Source of the DNA: Deltaproteobacteria bacterium
GTDB lineage: Bacteria > Myxococcota_A > UBA9042 > PHBI01
DNA: 33,983 bases
Reading direction: 5' to 3'
Assembly (NCBI GenBank): GCA_006226565.1
Contig: SBGO01000640.1
Coordinates: forward strand, 1-33,983
The notes under the pieces were generated by a model. The model was not told the origin of the DNA, did no database searches, and saw only the letters and a program-made list of their open reading frames with translations. The first letter of the stretch is position 1. Every line of letters starts with the position of its first letter. A program made the translations under genes and the position numbers. Positions 8,812 to 14,900 of the stretch are shown piece by piece.

Positions 8812-10349
8812 AGCGCGCGACGATTCTCTTCGGCGTGACCGTGGTCATGCTGGCCGGCTGCGGGCTCGACCCGCTGGTCTGGGGCAACCTCACCGACGAC
8901 GAGTTCAAGCAGCCGCCGGCGGCCGGGACCAACACGGTCAGCGGCATCGCCTCGGCGCTCGGCACCGGCGCGACGGCGCAGTTCTACGGGCCGGCCGGCA
9001 AGCTCCTCGAGGGCCGCTCGGCCTCCACCGCCGAAGGCGGCACCTTCTCGGTCGAGTTCCCGGCCGCCGAGGCCTTCGAGAACCTCGTCGTCACGGTCGC
9101 CACCAGCTCGGCCAACCTCCTGGGCATCGTGCCCCAGGTCCCCGCGAAGGAGACCGTCTACGACGCGAGCATCAACGTCTCGCTCGGGACCGACCTGCCG
9201 GCCGACGACGGGACCGCCCGCGCGGTGCCGTTCATGGACGACCTGGGCGCGCGCTCGACGGCCGCCACGCTGCTGCTCCTCGCCAAGCAGCGCTACGCCA
9301 ACCCGGCGAGCACGCTGGCGACCGTGTCTCCGAGCGCGCTCGTGAGCGCTCTCGAGGAGATCGAGACGCTCATCGGCGGCGACGACGCGCGGCTCATGCC
9401 CTTCGTCGCGATGGTCGACCGGATCACGGCCGCCGGCGCCACCACCGGCCCCGCTTTCCGGCCCTTCGCCAAGGACGCCGACAGCTACCTCGACGCCACG
9501 GCGCTCGCCGCCACGACCGACTACGACAACGACGGCAGCGCCGACAGCAGCTCCGCGGCCTTCGACGCCGCGCTCATGGTCGCCATCGGCGCCCTCGAGT
9601 TCAACGTCTGCTACAGCCAGGACGCGATCCGCGTCGTCTTCATGGTCGACTTCAACGAGGGCGGCGTCGACCGCAACTGCTCGACCATCAACCGCTGGAA
9701 GTGGACCACCGACGACGCCGACAGCTCGATGTTCATCGTCGGCTCGCTCCACGAGTCCACCCCCAACTGCGACAGCGGCGACCCCGCGCCGTGCCTCACC
9801 AACGAGACCTTCGACACGGCGAGCCAGCTCCTCGGCAACTGGGAGCCCAACACCGTGCCGATGTACGACGACGGCACCAACGGCGACGAGGTCGCGGGCG
9901 ACAACATCTGGACGCTCGCGGTCGTGCTGCCGTGGTGGACCGACGCCGAGGCCGAGGCGAACGGCCGCAACAAGTGGGTCCGCGCGAAGTACAAGTACAC
10001 CTGGGGCACCCCGGGGCACCTCTGGACCGGCACCGAGGAGTGGCCGGGCAACGCGCGCATCCTCGAGCTGCGCGACGTCAACGGCGACCACATGATCGTG
10101 CGCCGCGACTTCTACGGCGACGAGACGACCAACAAGGACGTGTCCAACCTGCTGGCGCCGAACAAGGGCGGCTGCGGGACGGTGCTCTTCGCCGCCGAGA
10201 ACGAGGCGGCCGTGGCCGAAGGGACCCGCAAGGAGACCTGCGCCAACGACACCCTCGAGAACATGGTCGACTTCGACAAGGACTGCGTCCTCGACGGCTA
10301 CCCGAGCCCCGGGACCTCGAGCCCGGTCACGGTCCCCTGCCCCGAGTGA
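8808..10349 (+). CDS. Lipoprotein with starch-binding-like module
   Basis: This 513-residue lipoprotein has a classical lipobox (LAGC, Cys18). The GTG at 8808 is preferred over the in-frame GTG at 8805. It gives a 4-bp GTGA overlap with the upstream stop and a 7-nt spacing from GGAGG (8796-8800). The N-terminal part (about 40-115) looks like a carboxypeptidase-regulatory/Ig-like beta domain. A helical middle part follows to about 260. Residues about 335-440 contain 'NWEPNTVPMYDDG...AGDNIWTL...KYKYTWG...WTGTEEWPGN', matching nearly motif for motif the C-terminal module of the GH57 enzyme encoded on the other side of the divergent promoter. Several Cys near the C-terminus may form disulfides. 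Likely role: surface glucan capture. Function is inferred from the shared module and operon context. Confidence 0.72.
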   Translation: MKRATILFGVTVVMLAGCGLDPLVWGNLTDDEFKQPPAAGTNTVSGIASALGTGATAQFYGPAGKLLEGRSASTAEGGTFSVEFPAAEAFENLVVTVATSSANLLGIVPQVPAKETVYDASINVSLGTDLPADDGTARAVPFMDDLGARSTAATLLLLAKQRYANPASTLATVSPSALVSALEEIETLIGGDDARLMPFVAMVDRITAAGATTGPAFRPFAKDADSYLDATALAATTDYDNDGSADSSSAAFDAALMVAIGALEFNVCYSQDAIRVVFMVDFNEGGVDRNCSTINRWKWTTDDADSSMFIVGSLHESTPNCDSGDPAPCLTNETFDTASQLLGNWEPNTVPMYDDGTNGDEVAGDNIWTLAVVLPWWTDAEAEANGRNKWVRAKYKYTWGTPGHLWTGTEEWPGNARILELRDVNGDHMIVRRDFYGDETTNKDVSNLLAPNKGGCGTVLFAAENEAAVAEGTRKETCANDTLENMVDFDKDCVLDGYPSPGTSSPVTVPCPE

Positions 10350-11347
10350 GCACGACCGAACGACGCCTCCGCGACGCCGCGCGGGCCGCAACCACGTTGC
10401 TGGCCTTCGCGGCGTCCGCGTGTGCGAGCGCGCCGCGCGTGCCCATCGCCGAGATCGCCGACCCCGTGGGCGACGTGCGCCTCCACCACCCCGACAGCCC
10501 CGGGGTGCGCGACGGCTCCTTCGATCTCGTCGGCTTCTCGCTCTACCGCGAGGGGGAAGACGTCGTCGCCGAGCTGACCTTCGACGCCCCCGTCCGCCCG
10601 GTCGACCACGTGCGCGTGGCCGAGGACCTCTCGCGCTCGCTGCTGCCGCAGACCGTCGACATCTACCTCGACAGCGTCCCCGGGGTCGGCCACATCCAGG
10701 CGCTGCCCGGGCGCGGCTTCGACGTCCCCGCCGCCGAGGCGTGGGACTGGGTGCTGGTCATCTCGCCGCTGGCCGACAACGAGGGCGGCGACATCCTCCG
10801 CCCCACCCACACCATCGCGCGCGGACGCACGCTCCGCGCGACCTTCCGCGGGTCCGAGGTGCCCCGCGAGATCTCCGGCGTCCTGGTCGCGGTCCTCGCG
10901 ACCTCGACCAGCGGCGAGGGGCGCGTCCGCCAGGTCGTCCGCTCGGGCGCGGATTGCCGCGTGTGGGACGACGCGCGATGCCAGCTCGAGGGGAGCGGCC
11001 CGCCCATCCTCGACGCGACGAGCGACGTCTCCGACGCGCGCCCGGTGCCGCTCGACTACCTCGGCGCCCCGCGGCCGCGGCCGACCGGCGTCCGCGTGGC
11101 CTTCGCCCAGGGCGCGCTCCTGACGGCCTCTCCGGTGGCCGAGGGGCAGCTCGTCGCCGGCCAGCTGGTGACCGTGGTGGACGCCGCGGGCCAGGCCCTC
11201 GGGACCGCGACGGTGCTGAGCGTCGCCGGAGACGCCGCGTCACTTCGGTTGACCTCCGGCGAGGCCAGCGAGGGTGCCAGCGCTGTGATCCCTGTGACAG
11301 CGACGACCCCGATCGCGCCTGCACCCGAGGGCGGCGATCACAAGTGA
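10346..11347 (+). CDS. Second glucodextranase-C-like domain protein, probable lipoprotein
   Basis: This 333-residue protein is last in the four-gene rightward operon. Its GTG start at 10346 overlaps the upstream stop by 4 bp (GTGA). The N-terminus is a signal sequence with a possible lipobox at 'AASACAS'. Residues about 35-230 repeat the glucodextranase-C-like pattern: 'IADPVGDVR', 'RDGSFDLVGFSL', 'TVDIYLDSVPGVG', 'WDWVLVISPL'. They resemble the protein at 6061-6891 in layout although sequence identity appears low. A Pro/Arg linker leads to a small C-terminal beta domain (about 250-320, 'VAEGQLVAGQLVTVVD') that may be an SH3-like or flagellar-type beta domain. A role in alpha-glucan binding is likely from family and neighbours. 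The lipid anchor is less certain than in the other lipoproteins because the lipobox has Ala at -3. Confidence 0.68.
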   Translation: MSTTERRLRDAARAATTLLAFAASACASAPRVPIAEIADPVGDVRLHHPDSPGVRDGSFDLVGFSLYREGEDVVAELTFDAPVRPVDHVRVAEDLSRSLLPQTVDIYLDSVPGVGHIQALPGRGFDVPAAEAWDWVLVISPLADNEGGDILRPTHTIARGRTLRATFRGSEVPREISGVLVAVLATSTSGEGRVRQVVRSGADCRVWDDARCQLEGSGPPILDATSDVSDARPVPLDYLGAPRPRPTGVRVAFAQGALLTASPVAEGQLVAGQLVTVVDAAGQALGTATVLSVAGDAASLRLTSGEASEGASAVIPVTATTPIAPAPEGGDHK

Positions 11348-11452
11348 GTCACGTCGAGTGACACGATCAGCGACGGCGCCTGTGATATTCGCACGGCTCC
11401 CACCGGCGCGCGAATTTTTTCCCTTTAGAAACGAACTCTTGCAGTCACGTCT

Positions 11453-11467
11453 CGCGAGTGACTCGCG
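11453..11467. promoter_or_regulatory. 15-bp palindrome upstream of the repeat lipoprotein
   Basis: CGCGAGT-G-ACTCGCG is a perfect palindrome with a single central base. It lies 28 nt upstream of the -35 of the predicted promoter at 11495-11523. A related GTCAC-loop-GTGAC element sits at 11348-11362. Symmetry and position suggest a dimeric regulator site. The rest of 11348-11657 holds no convincing reading frame; it contains the promoter, a long leader and a GGGGC/GCCCC mini-hairpin shortly before the gene. Confidence 0.35.
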
Positions 11468-11494
11468 GCAACGCAACGCAGTCGCCGGGCATTC

Positions 11495-11523
11495 TTGATT
11501 CGATCTTGTCCCTGGCGAATAAT
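11495..11523 (+). promoter_or_regulatory. Predicted sigma70-type promoter for the repeat lipoprotein gene
   Basis: TTGATT (11495-11500), a 17-nt spacer and AATAAT (11518-11523) form a good sigma70-like promoter in an AT-richer patch of an otherwise very GC-rich sequence. The expected start near 11530 leaves a leader of roughly 125 nt before the ATG at 11658. Confidence 0.5.
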
Positions 11524-11657
11524 GCGCCGCGTTCGTCGCCCGCAGCGCGCACGTCATACGGGAACTCGCGCTGCGGCATTCTGACCCAAGGGGCGCGTTG
11601 CCCCGTGACCGTTTTCGGACGAGCCGCCTCGCCCCTGAGAGGAGGAAGTTGCACCCC

Positions 11658-13430
11658 ATGCGTCTCTTCAACACCATGACCCTGTTGCTCGCCGCGGGCG
11701 CGCTCACGCTCTTCGCGGCGTGCGGTGACGACAACAACAACGACACCGACACGACCCAGGACACCGTCAGCACCGACACCGGTGACGACACGATGGAGTC
11801 CGACACGAACGTCGAGCAGGACACGACGGTGACGGGCGACTTCGCGACGCTCGTGTTCACGATCGACGACAGCGCCAACAAGACCTACGACGCGACCGAC
11901 GGCCTCGCCTGGAAGGGCTCGTTCGCGTACGACGCCGCCACCAACATCGTCGAGCTCGACACGACGTGGGGCGGCCCGTTCCCGATGCTGTACGACGACG
12001 GGACCCACGGCGACGCCACGGCCAACGACAACATCTGGACGTGCGCGATCCTCGTCGCGACGCCGGAGGCCGACGTGACCTTCGAGTACGGCGCCGTCAG
12101 CGGCTCCGTCGACGGCTCCGACGGCTCCTGGATCTGGAACAAGTCCAGCAACGGCACCGTCACCGTGTCCGCGAACGAGACCGGCACGGTCACCGCCGAC
12201 GGCATGGTCGTCGAGGCCTTCGGGTCGACCGACCTCAAGCTCACCATCGACCTCTCGAACAGCGCCGAGAACCTCGACGCGCTCTTCGCCGGCGCCGACT
12301 ACACGACGGCGACCGTCAAGGGCAACAAGTGGGGCTGGAACGAGGTCACGATGCTCGACGACGGCACCAAGGGTGACGACACCGCCAGCGACGGCATCTA
12401 CACCTTCCTGCTCTCCGAGAACCTCGGCAAGCACGAGGGCCTCCTCAAGACCGGCGACCAGGCCGCCTTCGTGTTCGTGCTCGACGGCGTCGAGTACAAG
12501 GTCGGCGGCGCCCCGGTCTCGACCGGCGTCAACGCCTTCCTCAACAGCGGCAGCGGCTTCGAGCCGGCCGCCATCATGAACTACCCCGAGGGCGACAAGA
12601 ACACCTACGTCGAGGTCGGCGCCGAGCCGTTCAACCCGCCCGCCAACCACGTCGCGGTCAACTTCACCATCGACGACTCGATCAACCAGACCTACGAGGA
12701 CGGCGACGGCCTGGCCTGGAAGGGCTCCTTCAACTTCAACGCCGAGACCCGCGTCCTCGCCAAGGACGGCTCCTGGGGCGGCCCGTTCCCGATGCTCTAC
12801 GACGACGGCCCGTGGAGCGCGGGCGGCCACGAGCCGGCCGGCGCCACCGCGGGCGACCACATCTGGGGCGTGACCGTGTGGGTCGACAACAGCGCCGCGG
12901 TCGACTTCGAGTACGGCGCCATCCGCGGCTCCGTCGACGGCTCCGACGGCGACTGGATCTGGGTCGGCTCCAACGGGACCTTCTCGGTGATCGCGGGCGA
13001 CGCCACGGCGATCGACGCGGACGGCCTGGTCATCCCGGCCTTCGGCACCACCGACATGAAGCTCGAGATCGACAGCGCCAACGTGTCCTCGCTCTTCACC
13101 GGCGCCACGGCCTTCAAGGTCAAGGGCAGCGCCTGGGGCTGGGCCGAGGTCGTGATGACCGACGACGCCACCAAGGGCGACGGCACCGCCAGCGACGGCA
13201 TCTTCACCTTCGTGCTGTCGGAGAACACCGGCAAGCACACGGGCCTCCTGAACTCGGGCGACGCGCCGCAGTTCGTCTTCGTCATCGACGGCGTCGAGTA
13301 CAAGACCGACGGCGCCGCGGACGCGACCGGCGTCACCGCCTACACCAAGGCGGAGGGCGGCGACTGGACGGCCGCCACGGTCGAGACCCAGACCGACGGC
13401 GACAAGAACACCTACATCACCGCGCCGTAA
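11658..13430 (+). CDS. Lipoprotein of two long tandem repeats with starch-binding-like motifs
   Basis: This 590-residue lipoprotein has a lipobox ending at Cys22 (FAAC) and an Asp/Asn/Thr-rich tether to about residue 60. Two copies of a roughly 260-residue unit (about 61-320 and 330-590) make up the rest. Each unit has two halves. The first carries 'LAWKGSF...WGGPFPMLYDDG...A.D.IW...FEYGA..GSVDGSDG'. The second carries 'WGW.EV.M.DD.TKGD.TASDGI.TF.LSEN.GKH.GLL' and 'FVF..DGVEYK'. The 'DDG...GD..A.D.IWT' element also occurs in the GH57 C-terminus and the lipoprotein at 8808-10349. No catalytic motif is visible, so glucan binding on the cell surface is the best guess. It has its own promoter and a strong terminator, so it can be expressed at a level different from its neighbours. 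ATG 11658 is chosen because the signal peptide begins there; its ribosome site (GGAGG, 12 nt upstream) is rather distant. Confidence 0.75.
   Translation: MRLFNTMTLLLAAGALTLFAACGDDNNNDTDTTQDTVSTDTGDDTMESDTNVEQDTTVTGDFATLVFTIDDSANKTYDATDGLAWKGSFAYDAATNIVELDTTWGGPFPMLYDDGTHGDATANDNIWTCAILVATPEADVTFEYGAVSGSVDGSDGSWIWNKSSNGTVTVSANETGTVTADGMVVEAFGSTDLKLTIDLSNSAENLDALFAGADYTTATVKGNKWGWNEVTMLDDGTKGDDTASDGIYTFLLSENLGKHEGLLKTGDQAAFVFVLDGVEYKVGGAPVSTGVNAFLNSGSGFEPAAIMNYPEGDKNTYVEVGAEPFNPPANHVAVNFTIDDSINQTYEDGDGLAWKGSFNFNAETRVLAKDGSWGGPFPMLYDDGPWSAGGHEPAGATAGDHIWGVTVWVDNSAAVDFEYGAIRGSVDGSDGDWIWVGSNGTFSVIAGDATAIDADGLVIPAFGTTDMKLEIDSANVSSLFTGATAFKVKGSAWGWAEVVMTDDATKGDGTASDGIFTFVLSENTGKHTGLLNSGDAPQFVFVIDGVEYKTDGAADATGVTAYTKAEGGDWTAATVETQTDGDKNTYITAP
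11838..13427 (+). repeat. Intragenic tandem duplication, about 780 bp per unit
   Basis: Codons about 61-320 (11838-12617) and about 330-590 (12645-13427) encode two recognisably homologous units. Block order is the same in both, and runs of identical residues such as GGPFPMLYDDG and GSVDGSDG are present. Divergence elsewhere shows the duplication is not recent. Confidence 0.8.
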
Positions 13431-13451
13431 TCGGTCGGACGTAGGGATCCT

Positions 13452-13493
13452 CGAAGGCCGGGGCGCTCATGGCGCTCCGGCCTTCGCCTTTTC
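13452..13493 (+). terminator. Strong intrinsic terminator after the repeat lipoprotein
   Basis: A 15-bp stem (13452-13466 with 13472-13486, one G-U pair) with a 5-nt loop TCATG is followed by CCTTTTC. It starts 21 nt after the TAA stop at 13428-13430. Confidence 0.85.
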
Positions 13494-13571
13494 AGGGGTT
13501 TGAAACCCGTCGCGACCGCGTCATCAATACGTCGCTTGGGGGTGACTCGATCCGGAGTTACTCTCCGCGCT

Positions 13572-14873
13572 ATGAAAGCCGGACTCCAGTCGTCCCACCT
13601 TCGCCCCGGTCACCCGGATTTCCTCGACCTCCCGTGGCACCTCCCCCTCGACGCATGGTCGGAGGTGTGCGAGCGCGTCGAGGTGCTGCCCCGCGGCGAG
13701 GCGCGTCACCCCATCGTCTTCGTCGACTACGACGGCCGCACCTACGCCATGAAGGCGATGCCGCCCGGCAAGGCCGAGCACGAGTACCAGCTCCTGCGTG
13801 AGATGGAGGAGCGGCAGCTCCCCGTCGTGACGCCGGTCGGCCACGTCGCCGTGACCACCGAGGAGGGCGAGGGGAGCGTGCTCGTCACGGCCTACCTGGC
13901 CTACTCCCTGCCCTATCACTCGCTCTTCCTGCAGAGCGCGCTGAGCCGCTACCGCGTCCACCTGCTCGACGCGATGGCCGGCCTCCTCGTCCAGCTCCAC
14001 CTCGCGGGGGTCTACTGGGGCGACTGCTCGCTCTTCAACGCGCTCTTCCTCCGCGACGCCGGGACCCTCCAGGCGGTCCTCGTCGACGCCGAGACCTCCA
14101 TCGTCAGCGAGACCCTCTCCGACGGCACCCGCGAGGTCGACCTCGACCTGATGGAGGAGAACGTCGCCGGGGGGCTCCTCGACCTCGTCGCGATGGGCGC
14201 GCTCCCCGAGGACTACCCGGCCTTCGACACCGCCGCCGACATCCGCCGCCGCTACGATCGGCTCTGGCACGAGATCAGCCGCGTAGACGTGGTCTCCCCC
14301 GACGAGCACTACCGCATCCAGGAGCGCGTGCGCGCCCTCAACGCCCTGGGCTTCAGCGTCGGCGAGCTGGCGCTGACCCGCGCCGACGACGAGCGCCACC
14401 GGCTCCACCTGCGCGTCATCGTCACCGACCGGAGCTTCAACCGCCGCCTCATGCACTCCCTGACCGGCCTCGAGGTCCAGGAGCAGCAGGCGCTCCAGAT
14501 GGTCAACGAGATCCAGCAGCTCCGCGCGTCGATGGCCGAGAAGAAGGACCGCAGCGTCACCCTCGGCGCCGCCGCCTACCGCTGGCTGGCGACCTTCTAC
14601 GGCCCGACCGTCAAGGCGCTCCGCGACGCCGCCCAGGAGGCCGAGCCCGCCGAGCTCTATTGCCAGCTCCTCGAGCACAAGTGGTACATGTCCGAGTCGG
14701 CGCATCGCGACGTGGGCCACCGCGCGGCGGTCACCGACCTCCTCGGGCGCCTGCGCGACGACGAGGACGACGGGCCGCCGGAAGGCGCCGACGCCCCGGA
14801 CGACGACGAAGGTCCGGACGTCGCGTCTGCGCCTCCCGCCACGGATGGTCCCGAGGACGCCGCAGAGCTATGA
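13572..14873 (+). CDS. DUF4032 kinase-like protein
   Basis: This 433-residue cytoplasmic protein lacks a signal peptide or membrane segment. The middle resembles DUF4032 / lipopolysaccharide-kinase-like folds: 'YAMKAM' (possible ATP-binding Lys61), 'EHEYQLLREM' (helix-C-like Glu), 'QLHLAGVYWGDCSLFNALF' (catalytic-loop-like Asp151 and Asn156) and 'AVLVDAET' (metal-binding-like Asp172). The C-terminal third (about 285-375) is helical and characteristic of DUF4032. The tail is acidic, low-complexity Asp/Pro/Ala. The substrate of this family is unknown to me. ATG 13572 is chosen; in-frame TTG at 13500 and GTG codons further upstream are possible. It follows a strong terminator and precedes the GH13 gene by 27 nt, so the two are probably co-transcribed. 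Whether it regulates or phosphorylates sugars is speculation. Confidence 0.75.
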   Translation: MKAGLQSSHLRPGHPDFLDLPWHLPLDAWSEVCERVEVLPRGEARHPIVFVDYDGRTYAMKAMPPGKAEHEYQLLREMEERQLPVVTPVGHVAVTTEEGEGSVLVTAYLAYSLPYHSLFLQSALSRYRVHLLDAMAGLLVQLHLAGVYWGDCSLFNALFLRDAGTLQAVLVDAETSIVSETLSDGTREVDLDLMEENVAGGLLDLVAMGALPEDYPAFDTAADIRRRYDRLWHEISRVDVVSPDEHYRIQERVRALNALGFSVGELALTRADDERHRLHLRVIVTDRSFNRRLMHSLTGLEVQEQQALQMVNEIQQLRASMAEKKDRSVTLGAAAYRWLATFYGPTVKALRDAAQEAEPAELYCQLLEHKWYMSESAHRDVGHRAAVTDLLGRLRDDEDDGPPEGADAPDDDEGPDVASAPPATDGPEDAAEL

Positions 14874-14900
14874 TGCCGGGGCCACGTCGAGGGGGTCCCC

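Noticed and set aside
11445-13238. 597-codon minus-strand frame opposite the repeat lipoprotein
   Set aside because: Its apparent internal repeats mirror the duplication in the plus-strand gene. No ribosome site or domain.
13500-13571. Upstream TTG/GTG starts for the DUF4032 gene
   Set aside because: The extra residues are Arg/Thr/Val-rich and unlike the family N-terminus; ATG 13572 gives a normal family start, though the ribosome site is weak.
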